From Lachnospiraceae bacterium UBA5899 (GTDB lineage: Bacteria; Bacillota; Clostridia; Lachnospirales; Lachnospiraceae), in assembly GCA_002432425.1 (NCBI GenBank), contig DJEL01000020.1, positions 20,345-84,344 of the forward strand: a DNA stretch of 64,000 nt. The letters run 5' to 3'. Position numbers and translations under genes: made by a program. Positions within the stretch are counted from its first letter, which is position 1. Each line of letters opens with the position of its first letter. Under the pieces are notes generated by a model. It was not told where the DNA came from, did no database searches, and saw only the letters and a list, made by a program, of their open reading frames with translations. Below are positions 18,794 through 27,720 of the stretch, one piece after another.

Positions 18794-18907
18794 GTAATAC
18801 CTCCTTTTTACCATATGCTAATTTGTCATAGCTAAATGTATTATAACTGCTTTTCCATAAAAAAGAAATATAAAAATTGAAAAAAAAGAAAAATCTTATA
18901 ATTTTGC

Positions 18908-18936
18908 TTGCATTCCGAAATGTTTTCTGTTAATAT
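18908..18936 (+). promoter_or_regulatory. rpmB promoter (TTGCAT-17-TAATAT)
   Basis: TTGCAT at 18908-18913 and TAATAT at 18931-18936 with a 17-base spacer lie about 57 bases before the rpmB ATG, divergent from yloU. Confidence 0.65.
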
Positions 18937-18992
18937 ATCAATGTTGCGAGTTTAAAGATAACTGATGCGAAAGCATTTGAGGAGGTGTCAAG

Positions 18993-19178
18993 ATGGCTAA
19001 ATGTGATATTTGTGGAAAAGGCGTTCATTTCGGTAACAACGTAAGCCATTCTCATAGAAGATCTAACAGAATTTGGAATTCCAACGTTAGAAGCGTAAAG
19101 TGCAAAGTAAACGGTGGTTCCAAGAGAATGCATGTCTGCACAAACTGCTTAAAGTCCGGTGTTGTTGAACGTGCTTAA
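18993..19178 (+). CDS. rpmB: 50S ribosomal protein L28
   Basis: A 61-residue ribosomal protein: MAKCDICGKGVHFGNNVSHS, then RRSNRIWNSNVRSVKC and CTNCLKSG. The paired CxxC motifs (residues 4-7 and 48-51) identify the zinc-binding C+ form of L28. It is a single-gene unit with its own promoter and terminator, divergent from yloU, the standard arrangement in Firmicutes. GGAGG lies eight bases before the ATG. Confidence 0.97.
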   Translation: MAKCDICGKGVHFGNNVSHSHRRSNRIWNSNVRSVKCKVNGGSKRMHVCTNCLKSGVVERA

Positions 19179-19207
19179 TTGATTGTAAATAAAAATGAAA
19201 CCAAAAG

Positions 19208-19232
19208 AAAGCCGGTGTTTTACACCGGCTTT
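19208..19232. terminator. bidirectional terminator between rpmB and the J-domain gene
   Basis: AAAGCCGGTGT and ACACCGGCTTT form a perfect 11-bp stem with a 3-base loop and T-runs on both strands. The stop codon of the convergent J-domain gene (19220-19222) lies in the loop. Confidence 0.9.
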
Positions 19233-19768
19233 TGTTCTGCTCTTTTTCTTCTTTCATATTCACGGTTGATGAGTTGCACCATCTCTTCGTCCCCGCACAG
19301 GTTGTCCGGGTGGAAAATCTTTAGAAGCTCTTTATACCGCTTCCGCAAGGTAATGGGATTGCTGACGCCCTTAAACAGCACGGCAATCACATCGTCCGGC
19401 TTTTCATTCCGCACCACACCGCTCTTCCAGATATCCTGCTCCGTCTTAAAACGGTACTTTTCTTTCCGTAAGGCTTCCTTTTCTTCTTCCAGGCGTTTGA
19501 AACCGTTCTGCAGAATTTCCATTTTCTTATCGAAAAACAGGGTTTCGTCTTTCAGGCGCTTGTGCTCCAAAACCATTTTGTGGTTCAAAAGGTCTATTTC
19601 CTTCCGAAACTGGGTTCTTTCGCGTATCAGCTTTTCCCTGTCCTCTTTCAAAGCCTTTTTCTCATTCTCGATGCGTACCGTTTCCTTAAACAGAAAGTGT
19701 TTCAGTTCCTTTAACGCATCTTCATCTTCTCCCCATAATGCATCCAGATTTCTTGCGTCTATATCCAT
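19220..19768 (-). CDS. coiled-coil protein with a C-terminal J domain
   Basis: A 182-residue protein. Residues ~20-110 are a highly charged coiled coil (Lys/Glu/Arg rich, KEDREKLIRERTQFRKE and similar). The last ~55 residues form a J-like domain: ITLRKRYKELLKIFHPDNL carries the HPD tripeptide at 153-155 that stimulates the Hsp70 (DnaK) ATPase, followed by QLINREYERRK. Most J proteins put the J domain first, so this is a class C co-chaperone with reversed layout. The partner or client is unknown. The gene ends inside the terminator hairpin it shares with rpmB. Confidence 0.75.
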   Translation of the reverse strand: MDIDARNLDALWGEDEDALKELKHFLFKETVRIENEKKALKEDREKLIRERTQFRKEIDLLNHKMVLEHKRLKDETLFFDKKMEILQNGFKRLEEEKEALRKEKYRFKTEQDIWKSGVVRNEKPDDVIAVLFKGVSNPITLRKRYKELLKIFHPDNLCGDEEMVQLINREYERRKRAEQKPV

Positions 19769-19783
19769 GCTTCCTCCGAAACG

Positions 19784-19930
19784 CTAACAGCAGTCGTAAC
19801 AGTTATAACCGACAAACAACAACAGGGCGATAATAATGATACCCACCAGGTCGTTTCTAAGAAACAGCATAATCAGCATTCCTAAGGCAATCAGCATAGC
19901 CATGAGCCCTATCAGCTTTCTTTTATTCAT
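19784..19930 (-). CDS. 48-residue membrane peptide with Cys-rich tail
   Basis: A very small protein: MNKRKLIGLMAMLIALGML then a second hydrophobic stretch (LVGIIIIALLLFVG) and the tail YNCYDCC. Two transmembrane helices with a short loop are likely. The ATG at 19928-19930 is preferred to an open upstream start because a GGGGAAGAAGG site precedes it. It lies 15 bases from the J-domain gene on the same strand and below ytfJ. No function is known; the three terminal cysteines could bind metal or form a disulfide. Confidence 0.55.
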   Translation of the reverse strand: MNKRKLIGLMAMLIALGMLIMLFLRNDLVGIIIIALLLFVGYNCYDCC

Positions 19931-20041
19931 ATCCTTCTTCCCCTTTTTATGCACCGGGTATCCCACAGAGTCCTCACAGGGTATCCCTATAGTTTAGGAT
20001 ATGAAGCTGTACTTTCTTTGTTTCCTGCCGGTTAAAAAAGA

Positions 20042-20446
20042 TTACTGTTCAGCAGGAAATGCTGCGTCCACCGCTTCCTTATCGTCAATCTTTTCTTCTT
20101 CCTTATCCTTCTTGCCGAATCTGTCTAAAATGTCAGGCACCATGTCCAAAATCTTGGTAACGGTATCCTGATTTTTAATATTGACCAGTCTGGCGCTTCC
20201 GTTCTTGCCGATTACCAGTACGGCACTGGGAGTCATCTTTCCTCCGAGACCGCCTGCTCCGTTCTGGGTCTTCTTTTCATCGTTGACACCCGCTCCGGCG
20301 CCTACACCGAAAGACACATCCACAAGAGGTAAAATAATGGTGTCGCCAATCTGGGTTGCTTCCCCTACTACGGTTTTGGTGGAAAGGATGGTATCCATTC
20401 CCTTTAATAATGAGTCTACTACACCGCTGAACTGATTTTCTGCCAC
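20042..20446 (-). CDS. ytfJ: GerW/YtfJ family sporulation protein
   Basis: A 134-residue YtfJ/GerW protein; in Bacillus GerW is a forespore protein needed for germination with certain nutrients. The family core is visible: TVVGEATQIGDTIILPLVDVS (spanning residues 25-45), a glycine-rich FGVGAGAGV segment, GGGLG-like AGGLGGKM and PSAVLVI. GTG start, eight or nine bases after GGAGG. It follows the DUF2953 gene by three bases, the usual ytfI-ytfJ order. Confidence 0.88.
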   Translation of the reverse strand: MAENQFSGVVDSLLKGMDTILSTKTVVGEATQIGDTIILPLVDVSFGVGAGAGVNDEKKTQNGAGGLGGKMTPSAVLVIGKNGSARLVNIKNQDTVTKILDMVPDILDRFGKKDKEEEKIDDKEAVDAAFPAEQ

Positions 20447-20449
20447 TTG

Positions 20450-21373
20450 TTAATCCTCCCTTTTCATCTCTTTTAAGAATACTTTAAGCTGCTTGTCCAA
20501 TAAAATTTTAATGCCGTGGCGAAGGAGCGTTGCCACCCTCACTTTGCCTTTTACAGAAAGTTCACCGTCCAGAACCTTGTTTTCAAAGTCTGCGGTGAAA
20601 GAAATCCTGTCCTCTATGACCGGATAAAGCATGCCGTATACGGCGCACACATAACCGGTGGTATCCGGGGAACCTGTGCCGCACACAACGCGAGCGGTAA
20701 GCACCTTGGGCTTTATGCTCTTTAAGACGGCAAATATTCTTTCCTTTGTTCTTTTTAAGAACAGTCGGTTTTCTTCCGCCGTCAGGCGTTCTTTATAATA
20801 CTCTACATTATCCCGGATATTCTCCATTTTATCACAGAGCCAGGAAATTGTGAAGCGGGCTTTCTTTTCCGAGCCCTTCTCCAGTTTGTCCGCAGCCTGT
20901 TTTTCTGATGTTTTATCTCCTGCGCTGCCGGTTTCCGCCGAAGCCCGGTCCGTTTTTTTCGTTCCGTTTTCCTCCGTCTGCTGCTGCGGCGTTTTCCGTT
21001 TTTCTGCGGTTTTCGCATCCGCCGGTGCCGGTTGCCTTGCTTCTTTCACCGGCTCTGCCGTTTTGCCTTTGTCTGCTTTCTCAGGCTTTACCGCTTTGTC
21101 TTTGTCCACCTTCCGGGAACTCTTTAACTTTATGCCGAGAAGCCGCAGTGCCCAGCGGTTCTCATTGCCCGCACGCTGCCATTTGAAAGAAAGGAGCGGA
21201 TACAGAAAGCTGACCGCCGCCACACCCTCTATCCTGTCTGCCTCTTTTTCTCCCGAAGCCCTGTACCGGATAGGTACGAAAAGCACCGCCAGTACCGTCA
21301 GTATCAGAAGTGCCAGCAAAACGAGCAGGACGATACCGATAACGGCTAAAATCTGTAAAATCACATGCCACAT
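20450..21373 (-). CDS. DUF2953 (YtfI-like) membrane protein
   Basis: A 307-residue protein with one N-terminal transmembrane helix (VIGIVLLVLLALLILTVLAV), a long Lys/Ala/Glu/Thr-rich low-complexity linker (about residues 90-175), and a C-terminal DUF2953 domain (ARVVCGTGSPDTTGYVCA; SVKGKVRVATLLRHGIKIL). In Bacillus the homologue YtfI is sporulation-linked and sits ahead of ytfJ. The ATG at 21373 (MWHVIL) with AAAGGA upstream is preferred to a longer frame that starts inside the preceding gene. Confidence 0.8.
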   Translation of the reverse strand: MWHVILQILAVIGIVLLVLLALLILTVLAVLFVPIRYRASGEKEADRIEGVAAVSFLYPLLSFKWQRAGNENRWALRLLGIKLKSSRKVDKDKAVKPEKADKGKTAEPVKEARQPAPADAKTAEKRKTPQQQTEENGTKKTDRASAETGSAGDKTSEKQAADKLEKGSEKKARFTISWLCDKMENIRDNVEYYKERLTAEENRLFLKRTKERIFAVLKSIKPKVLTARVVCGTGSPDTTGYVCAVYGMLYPVIEDRISFTADFENKVLDGELSVKGKVRVATLLRHGIKILLDKQLKVFLKEMKRED

Positions 21374-21374
21374 A

Positions 21375-21689
21375 TTATTGTATCCTTTCGGATAAAAAAT
21401 CCCTAAGCCTGCAGTCTCCCCGCTTTGCAAAGCACTCCTCCGCAATTTTTTTCACCACGTCCACTGCGTCGTCGTAATCCTCTGCAATACCTACAATATA
21501 CGGATTTTCCGAAGCGTAAAACTCTTTGTTCAAGTCCTTTGCATTTCGGATATCCAGCTCGTCATCTGCACTCTGGGCAAATGCAATAATATAGGCATCC
21601 GGTATTTTCTTCTGCTTTTTTATCTTTTTCAGCAAAACCCCGGGCTTTTCCACCTTTTCGCCAATATATAAATCAGGATAAAATTCCAT
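21375..21689 (-). CDS. uncharacterised 104-residue protein
   Basis: A soluble, mixed-charge protein I do not recognise (starts MEFYPDLYIGEKV). It has alternating beta- and helix-like stretches, including AYIIAFAQSADDELDI and NPYIVGIAEDYDDAVDVV, that could form a small alpha/beta fold. No known motif is seen. It ends one base before the DUF2953 start and is preceded by GGAGG, so it is probably translated as part of the ytfI-ytfJ unit. Confidence 0.7.
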   Translation of the reverse strand: MEFYPDLYIGEKVEKPGVLLKKIKKQKKIPDAYIIAFAQSADDELDIRNAKDLNKEFYASENPYIVGIAEDYDDAVDVVKKIAEECFAKRGDCRLRDFLSERIQ

Positions 21690-21705
21690 GCAGTCATCCT
21701 CCTGT

Positions 21706-22158
21706 TTAATACTGTTTTCGGGTGCCCCAAAGATTATTTTGCTTCAGTTTCAGATACTCGTTGTACGCCTTTTCCAAAATCTGCTTTTCGTTGGAAAATT
21801 TCAAAAGGTGGTATGCCTCATGATACTTATAATATCCGGAATCCATAAAATATTCTTCACGTTGTGGTTTGCTGTAGTAGCTGTCCGCCATCATAAGATA
21901 CCAGTGCACTTCTTTTTTCACAAAGTCCTCCGGTACGTTAAAGGTGTATTCACTCTTTCCCACGTATTTTACGATGACCGGTCTGGTACCTGACTCTTCC
22001 AGTACTTCACGCCGGGCAGTATCTTTGAACTCTTCGCCCTCTTCCACGGTTCCTTTGGGTAAAACCCAGCCTTCATACTTGTTTTTGAAATTCTTGTATA
22101 AAAGAAGAATTTTCCCCCGGAAAATAACCACACCGCCGCAACTAATTGCTTCAATCAT
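21706..22158 (-). CDS. NUDIX hydrolase
   Basis: A 150-residue Nudix enzyme that hydrolyses a nucleoside-diphosphate-linked compound. The Nudix box runs GTVEEGEEFKDTARREVLEE then SG (about residues 36-57), with all Gly, Glu and Arg positions conserved. The N-terminus (AISCGGVVIFRGKILLLY) and the aromatic C-terminal half resemble diadenosine tetraphosphate hydrolases, but the substrate cannot be fixed. The ATG follows AGGAGG; it is 16 bases upstream of the 104-residue gene. Confidence 0.85.
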   Translation of the reverse strand: MIEAISCGGVVIFRGKILLLYKNFKNKYEGWVLPKGTVEEGEEFKDTARREVLEESGTRPVIVKYVGKSEYTFNVPEDFVKKEVHWYLMMADSYYSKPQREEYFMDSGYYKYHEAYHLLKFSNEKQILEKAYNEYLKLKQNNLWGTRKQY

Positions 22159-22243
22159 TGCAATGCCTCCTGCCGCTTCTGGTGTGTCAAATGAAAACTT
22201 GACCTATCCATAGTATAGACTATCCGGTCTTCTTTCGCAATAT

Positions 22244-23665
22244 TTAATTTTCCTGCTCAAAATAGGCACGGAATATTCTCTTTGCCATGGGAACCGCGTA
22301 ATCGCCGCCGCTTCCGGCGCCCTCCACAATGATGGTCACCGCAATCTCCGGGTCCTCCACAGGAGCAAAGCCGGTAAACCAGGCATGGCTTTCGCCCTTG
22401 GTCTGTCCGTATTCGGCGGAGCCGGTTTTGCCCGCTACCGTAAATTCCAGGCCGGACACCTTCTTTGCCGTGCCTTCCTCCACAACCGCCTTCATAAGCT
22501 CCGTCAGTGCTTCCGACTCTTCCGTTGTCATCACTCTTTTGCATTCCTCCGGTGAAAACTTCTTTACCACCGTTCCGTTCTCCGATGCCACATAATCAAT
22601 CAGATAGGGCTTCATCATCACTCCGCCGTTGGCGATTGCCTGGGTAATCATATTCAGATGAAGCGGCGTCATCACCGTCGTTCCCTGACCGATGGCTGCC
22701 TGCAGACGTTCCGCATCGGTAAACTCTTCGGAATAGGAAAACCGGCTCTGGGTATATAAAAACGAAACCGGCAGTTTCTCATTAAAGGAAAGTTCCTTTA
22801 CCGTCTTTTCAAACATCTCCCTGTCAATCTGCATTCCCATATTGGCAAAGGAGGAATTGCAGGACTTGGCAAAGGACTCCGTAAAGTCCACCTGTCCGTG
22901 GCTGGTACCGTGGTAACAGTTAATCCGGGCATTTGCCGTCTTAAAATAGCCGGGACAGTTAAAGGTATAGGAAGCATATTCTTCCGGATACTGCCGCATA
23001 TAACAGAGGGCTGTTACGATTTTAAAGGTGGATCCGGGCGGATACAGTCCCTGGGTTGCCCGGTTCATCAGCATGGCGCTGTCCGTATTTTCCGAAAGCT
23101 TATCCCAGTCCGCGGCAATGGTGTCCGGGTCGAAATCCGGTTTGGAAACCATGGCAATCACCTTGCCGGTTTTCACTTCCGTTACTATCACGGCGCCCTT
23201 GTAATTGTCAAGTGCCTTGGAAGCTGCCTCCTGCACCGGCACCTGCAGGGTGGTATAGACATTATCTCCCGGATTTTTCGCCCCGGTAGTTTCGTTTATC
23301 ACTTTTTCCGACAGCGGAATGTTGGACTGGATAAGGTAGGCATTCGCCTGCGCCTCCACGCCCGTTTTTCCCCGGGTGGAATATCCCACTACATGGGAAA
23401 AGAGATTTCCGTAAGGGTACTTCCTTTCCTCCGCGCCGTTTTTTATCTCCGTTTCCGCCAGCACTTCCCCGCCGGAAGCATAAATGCTGCCCCGGTAATT
23501 CTGCGCCAGAAGGATTTTCTGCCGGGTGTTGTAGCTGTTGTTAAGCAAGTTCTGTCCGTTCTGTTTCACATACAGGCACAGATACGCAATCATGCCCAGA
23601 AACAGGAATACAAAACTGTACATCACCACATAGATGCTGCTGTTCTTTTCTTCAGGCTTTTTCAA
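22244..23665 (-). CDS. class B penicillin-binding protein (transpeptidase)
   Basis: A 473-residue D,D-transpeptidase that cross-links peptidoglycan. One N-terminal membrane anchor (VVMYSFVFLFLGMIAYLCLYV) precedes a short pedestal domain and the transpeptidase domain with its three motifs: PPGSTFK (catalytic Ser, about residue 213), SCN (in AKSCNSSFA) and KTG (GKTGSAEYG, about 413). It resembles PbpA-type proteins paired with FtsW/RodA polymerases rather than the larger PBP2 or FtsI. The start is TTG, after AGGAGG, and overlaps the upstream RodA/FtsW gene by 14 bases, which indicates translational coupling. Confidence 0.9.
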   Translation of the reverse strand: MKKPEEKNSSIYVVMYSFVFLFLGMIAYLCLYVKQNGQNLLNNSYNTRQKILLAQNYRGSIYASGGEVLAETEIKNGAEERKYPYGNLFSHVVGYSTRGKTGVEAQANAYLIQSNIPLSEKVINETTGAKNPGDNVYTTLQVPVQEAASKALDNYKGAVIVTEVKTGKVIAMVSKPDFDPDTIAADWDKLSENTDSAMLMNRATQGLYPPGSTFKIVTALCYMRQYPEEYASYTFNCPGYFKTANARINCYHGTSHGQVDFTESFAKSCNSSFANMGMQIDREMFEKTVKELSFNEKLPVSFLYTQSRFSYSEEFTDAERLQAAIGQGTTVMTPLHLNMITQAIANGGVMMKPYLIDYVASENGTVVKKFSPEECKRVMTTEESEALTELMKAVVEEGTAKKVSGLEFTVAGKTGSAEYGQTKGESHAWFTGFAPVEDPEIAVTIIVEGAGSGGDYAVPMAKRIFRAYFEQEN

Positions 23666-24986
23666 GGCAGTATCCTCCTTCCTTCCGATAGCGGATATAG
23701 ACCGCCTGCATCAGATAAAATAACAGAATGGAAGTAAACAAAGAGCTGCCTCCGTAGCTGATAAAGGGTAAGGTCACACCTGTCAGCGGAATGAATTTGA
23801 TACCGCCGCCGATGGTTAAAAATATCTGGAACAGATACGTGACCGCTCCGCCGAGGCAGAGCAGCTTATAAAATTTATCCTCTGTTTTCAGTCCAATCTG
23901 CATCATCATAAGGAAACTGCTTACGGAAATCAGCAGAATGCAGATACCGGTAACAATGCCCATTTCCTCACAGATGGCAGAAAAAATAAAGTCCGTTTCC
24001 ACATACGGGATGTCCTCCGGGGCACCGTTCATAAGTCCTAATCCGAACCAGCCTCCGGCGCCTATGGAAAATAGAGACTGTGCAATCTGGAAGCCCTGGT
24101 TGTCAATGTAGGCAAACGGATTCCACCACGCCTGCACCCGGACCCGCACATGGCGGAAAATCTTATACGCTGCGACCGCTCCGCCGCAGAGTCCAGCTAT
24201 GCCGAGTGTCAGATAAAGATAACTGTTCGTAGCCATGAAAAGCACGCAAAGATAGGTCATAAAGAAAATGAGGGCGCTGCCGAGGTCCCGTTCCGCCACC
24301 AGCAAAAGCACATGGGCTGCCGCTCCTATGCTGACAAGCACCACTCTCTTAAAATCCGTTTTTTCCGCCAGAAAGGAGGCTAAGTAAAATAAAAACAGAA
24401 GCTTTACCGGCTCCGACGGCTGGAAGGTAATGCCGTGGAACGTAAGGGAAAGCTTGGAACCGGAGGTCACATTTCCCAGCACCAGAACCACCGCCAGCAG
24501 CAACACGCCCACGAGCAGATACAAAATCCCCATTTTTCGGAAGTTCTTCCCTTTTTCTATAAGGAAAACCACCAAAAGTCCCAACAGGAACGAAACCGTC
24601 ATAATCATAAGCTGCCGGACGGCTTTCGTTGTCGCCAGTCTCGTCAGCATAATAATGCCGATGCCAAGCAGCATGCACATATTATTTAAAAGCAGGCGGT
24701 TGCACTGTTCATACATCAGATGGGTGCAGGACAAAATCAGGATGAGCAGAAGCTGCGTCACAATATAGATAGCCGGATAGGTATAATCCTCCCTGTCCCC
24801 CTGCTTCACGTACAGGGTAAAAAAGGCAAAGAACTGCACCGCAAACAGATAGAACCACTGTCTGACATAAAAAAGTGTGTTCTTCCTCTCCTTTTTATAG
24901 GAAAATGCCAGAAAGCATTCCAGCGTGTATATGACCATCAGCACCGATATGATGTATTTTGAAAGTTCGGAAACCCATATTTCCAT
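23652..24986 (-). CDS. FtsW/RodA/SpoVE-family peptidoglycan glycosyltransferase
   Basis: A SEDS-family polymerase of 444 residues with about 12 hydrophobic segments. SEDS landmarks include FQPSEPVKLLFLFYLASFLA, ERDLGSALIFFMTYL (the essential acidic residue), ETDFIFSAICEEMG and FISYGGSSL. It extends glycan strands together with the class B PBP encoded immediately downstream. The amino-terminal region has more helices than standard FtsW, as in actinobacterial and clostridial pairs. The pairing with zapA upstream hints at a division or sporulation septum role, but elongation is also possible. Confidence 0.9.
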   Translation of the reverse strand: MEIWVSELSKYIISVLMVIYTLECFLAFSYKKERKNTLFYVRQWFYLFAVQFFAFFTLYVKQGDREDYTYPAIYIVTQLLLILILSCTHLMYEQCNRLLLNNMCMLLGIGIIMLTRLATTKAVRQLMIMTVSFLLGLLVVFLIEKGKNFRKMGILYLLVGVLLLAVVLVLGNVTSGSKLSLTFHGITFQPSEPVKLLFLFYLASFLAEKTDFKRVVLVSIGAAAHVLLLVAERDLGSALIFFMTYLCVLFMATNSYLYLTLGIAGLCGGAVAAYKIFRHVRVRVQAWWNPFAYIDNQGFQIAQSLFSIGAGGWFGLGLMNGAPEDIPYVETDFIFSAICEEMGIVTGICILLISVSSFLMMMQIGLKTEDKFYKLLCLGGAVTYLFQIFLTIGGGIKFIPLTGVTLPFISYGGSSLFTSILLFYLMQAVYIRYRKEGGYCLEKA

Positions 24987-25009
24987 CCCTTATCCTGCCT
25001 TTCTTACGC

Positions 25010-27217
25010 TTAGTCCACGCCCCTCTTTTCATGTCCCTTGGTAAATTCCGTAAAGGGCGGCTCCATGCTGCCTCCTTCCATACGGTTTTTGAAGAACTTA
25101 AGAACTGCCCTCGTTTCCCGGTAGTCCTCCGACGTAAACTGTATTCGCAGAATATCATCCGTTTGTATCGAAATAGTATCATGCAGGGAAAGGGGCACGG
25201 AATTTAAGATTACATTATAGCAGTAACGGCAGTGCAGCATAACCGGAAATTCTTTCCTGTAACGGTCCCTCAGTCGATTTTCGCCCATATGCGCGGATTT
25301 TATACATTTCTCCATGGTCCTCTGGGTACAGTTTGCCGTTACCATAAGCGGAATGCGGCCGTATACCACATGCTCGGCAAGTATGCCCGTTTCCATGCGG
25401 GATAAGGACTTCTGCTCCTTGTGGTTTAATTCATACGGCATGCAGTAGCTTTCCGCAAGCGGCTCATAGAAAGCAACCGTTTTCTTATTAAAGCAGTACA
25501 TACCGGCATCCAGACGGATACTTCCTTCATAATCGTTTTTTTGCAAAAATCCCAGTGTTTCCAAGTTTCGCACCAGCACGCCGTCCGCACGGTTCATAAG
25601 TGGCAGAAGCTTCTTAAGGAAAGCCTCGTCCTTGCCCCTCACAATAAACGGCAGGGCAATGTATACTTTCTTTCCGGCGTTTCGGCACGCTTCTGTTTCC
25701 GCCTCTCCCACAACACCGGCTTCGTTCTGGAAATCCGCCTCCAAATAGACCGTATCGTAAGGAAAATCACTCTCCATAAGGGCGGTAAGCTGCTCTTTCT
25801 TCTGCAAAAGAACCGCATACCCCTGTTCCGTTTTGCTGTCCGGTGCTGCACCATTTTCCTGTGCAGGCGCTTCTTCTGCCTTATTTTCCGTCCTGCCTAC
25901 GGGATAATAGAGCTTCAGCAGCTCCTCCATGCCCTGTCTGCGCAGCTCGTTCATGGCCTTTAAGGGATAAAAGCAGTCGGCGTCCATTTCTATATGCATC
26001 TGCTCCGGGCTGACGGCAAAGAACGTGTCGCCCAGCTTACCGAAGCACTTTCTGACGTTTTCCTCCGTAATGGGATTTTTCTGTGCCTTGTCCACCACCG
26101 GTCCCGTAAGGGTTATTTCTTTTTCCGTCCGCAGCACCTTTACGTGAAAGGCAGCAGGCGCCCCCACATGAAGGGTAATCTCCATGCTGACGGATGCTTT
26201 TTTCTTTTTCTCCGCCGGTACATCAATATAGGTCTCCCGGATGCGTTTGAGTACGGACTCTTCACTGCCGTTGTAGGCGGGCGAGTTAAGCGTTATCATA
26301 TCCGCACCGTTCTGCTTGTAATAATAGCCGTCCTGAATCTGGGAACGGATATACAGGGAAGATAAAAATTCCAAGTCCTTTTTATCCACCCGGTAGCCTT
26401 CCCTTCCGACCTGAAAATACCGGTCAATATATTTCCGGTATACGGAGGTTACGCCCGCCGCATACTCCGCTTTCTTCATACGTCCTTCTATCTTAAAGGA
26501 GTCCACGCCTGCCTCAATCAAATCCGGCAGAATGGATAAGGTGCACATATCCTTCATGCTGAGCGGATACACTTCCTTTTTTCCGCTGTTTCCTCCCGCG
26601 GTTTCCACCTGATAGGGAAGTCTGCAGGGCTGGGCGCATCTGCCCCTGTTGCCGCTGCGTCCGCCTATGATGCTGCTCATGAGGCACTGTCCCGAATAGC
26701 AGTAACACATGGCGCCGTGCACAAAGACTTCTATTTCAATGCCGGTATCCTCTTTGATTTTTTTAATTTCCTGCAGGGAAAGCTCTCTTGCCGGAACAAT
26801 CCGCTCCGCCCCCAGACTCTGTAAAAATGCCGTACCAAAGCTGCCCGTCAGGGTCATTTGGGTGCTGGCATGCAAAGAAAGCCCGGGAAAGGCTTCTTTC
26901 AGAGCGGTAAATACACCGAAATCCTGCACAATGACACCATCCAGCCCCGCCTCGTAAAACGGTTTCATATAGGGAACCAGCTCCGAAAGCTCTCCGTCCT
27001 TTAATAAGGTGTTTACCGTCATATAGACTTTTTTTCCGCATACATGGGCATACAGAATGGCTTTACAGATTTCTTCATCCGTAAAGTTGTCCGCATAGGC
27101 TCTTGCGCTGAATTTGCTTCCGCCTAAGTAAACGGCATCCGCTCCCGCCTGTATGGCTCCCAAAAAACATTCATAATTTCCTGCCGGAGCAAGCAGCTCC
27201 ACATTTCTCTTTTCCAT
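25010..27217 (-). CDS. peptidase U32 family protein
   Basis: A 735-residue U32 protein. The N-terminal domain starts VELLAPAGNYECFLGAIQAG and DAVYLGGSKFSARA, and holds the family cysteine block AMCYCYSGQC...GRCAQPCRLPY (about residues 166-205). A DUF3656-like middle domain (about 355-450) and a second TIM-barrel-like part follow. U32 proteins were first called collagenases; better-studied members act in RNA hydroxylation and use an Fe-S cluster, so the peptidase label is doubtful. It lies 38 bases below zapA, a conserved Firmicutes neighbour. Confidence 0.85.
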   Translation of the reverse strand: MEKRNVELLAPAGNYECFLGAIQAGADAVYLGGSKFSARAYADNFTDEEICKAILYAHVCGKKVYMTVNTLLKDGELSELVPYMKPFYEAGLDGVIVQDFGVFTALKEAFPGLSLHASTQMTLTGSFGTAFLQSLGAERIVPARELSLQEIKKIKEDTGIEIEVFVHGAMCYCYSGQCLMSSIIGGRSGNRGRCAQPCRLPYQVETAGGNSGKKEVYPLSMKDMCTLSILPDLIEAGVDSFKIEGRMKKAEYAAGVTSVYRKYIDRYFQVGREGYRVDKKDLEFLSSLYIRSQIQDGYYYKQNGADMITLNSPAYNGSEESVLKRIRETYIDVPAEKKKKASVSMEITLHVGAPAAFHVKVLRTEKEITLTGPVVDKAQKNPITEENVRKCFGKLGDTFFAVSPEQMHIEMDADCFYPLKAMNELRRQGMEELLKLYYPVGRTENKAEEAPAQENGAAPDSKTEQGYAVLLQKKEQLTALMESDFPYDTVYLEADFQNEAGVVGEAETEACRNAGKKVYIALPFIVRGKDEAFLKKLLPLMNRADGVLVRNLETLGFLQKNDYEGSIRLDAGMYCFNKKTVAFYEPLAESYCMPYELNHKEQKSLSRMETGILAEHVVYGRIPLMVTANCTQRTMEKCIKSAHMGENRLRDRYRKEFPVMLHCRYCYNVILNSVPLSLHDTISIQTDDILRIQFTSEDYRETRAVLKFFKNRMEGGSMEPPFTEFTKGHEKRGVD

Positions 27218-27255
27218 ATATAAAATAACGCTGCCCCACCGGACAGCGCCCTTTC

Positions 27256-27663
27256 TTACTTATGTGTTTCTTTTAATTCGGTTTCCAGACGAACAATCTT
27301 TTTGGCGTTCTCATGATTTTCCGACTGTAACTCTTTTACATTCTTTTCCATGGACTCTAACTTCATCTGCGTGGCAATCAGCTCATGCTTCAAATCGTAC
27401 ATTTCGTTTTCTTTGGTATGAAGCTCTTCTTCCAAAAGGCTTATCTGCTTCTTTGCCTTAAAATAATCGTCCGCAATGTTTAACTGCATCAGAACAGAAC
27501 GGGTATCCGCATTCTGCATACGGAACGCATCTATCTTTCCGTATTCGTCCAGTTTACTGTTTATGTAGGAAGCTACCTTCTGCAGGTACTCTTCGCTTTC
27601 ATAACCGCATAATGTATAAATCTTACCCCCGATAATTACTTCCGCATCTGTTTTAGAAGACAT
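27256..27663 (-). CDS. zapA: cell division protein ZapA
   Basis: ZapA bundles FtsZ filaments at the division site. The 135-residue protein has the ZapA head (AEVIIGGKIYTLCGYESEEYLQ, split over residues 7-28; VASYINSKLDEY) followed by a long coiled coil from about residue 65 to the end. The tail is longer than in Bacillus ZapA (~85 residues), as is common in Lachnospiraceae. It is the first gene of the zapA-U32-RodA/FtsW-PBP row and has its own promoter. Confidence 0.88.
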   Translation of the reverse strand: MSSKTDAEVIIGGKIYTLCGYESEEYLQKVASYINSKLDEYGKIDAFRMQNADTRSVLMQLNIADDYFKAKKQISLLEEELHTKENEMYDLKHELIATQMKLESMEKNVKELQSENHENAKKIVRLETELKETHK

Positions 27664-27720
27664 AATCCTACCCCCTTCTCAGGTCCGATACTATCAAAAC
27701 ATCGTATAGTACACTGGTTT

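Noticed and set aside
19179..19787. 202-residue open frame following rpmB
   Set aside because: Ser/Phe/Arg-rich translation antisense to the J-domain gene, running through the rpmB terminator.
22898..23737. 279-residue open frame on the plus strand
   Set aside because: It is antisense to the class B PBP and RodA/FtsW genes, which have full family motifs; it has no ribosome binding site and a Cys/Arg/His-rich composition typical of a shadow frame.
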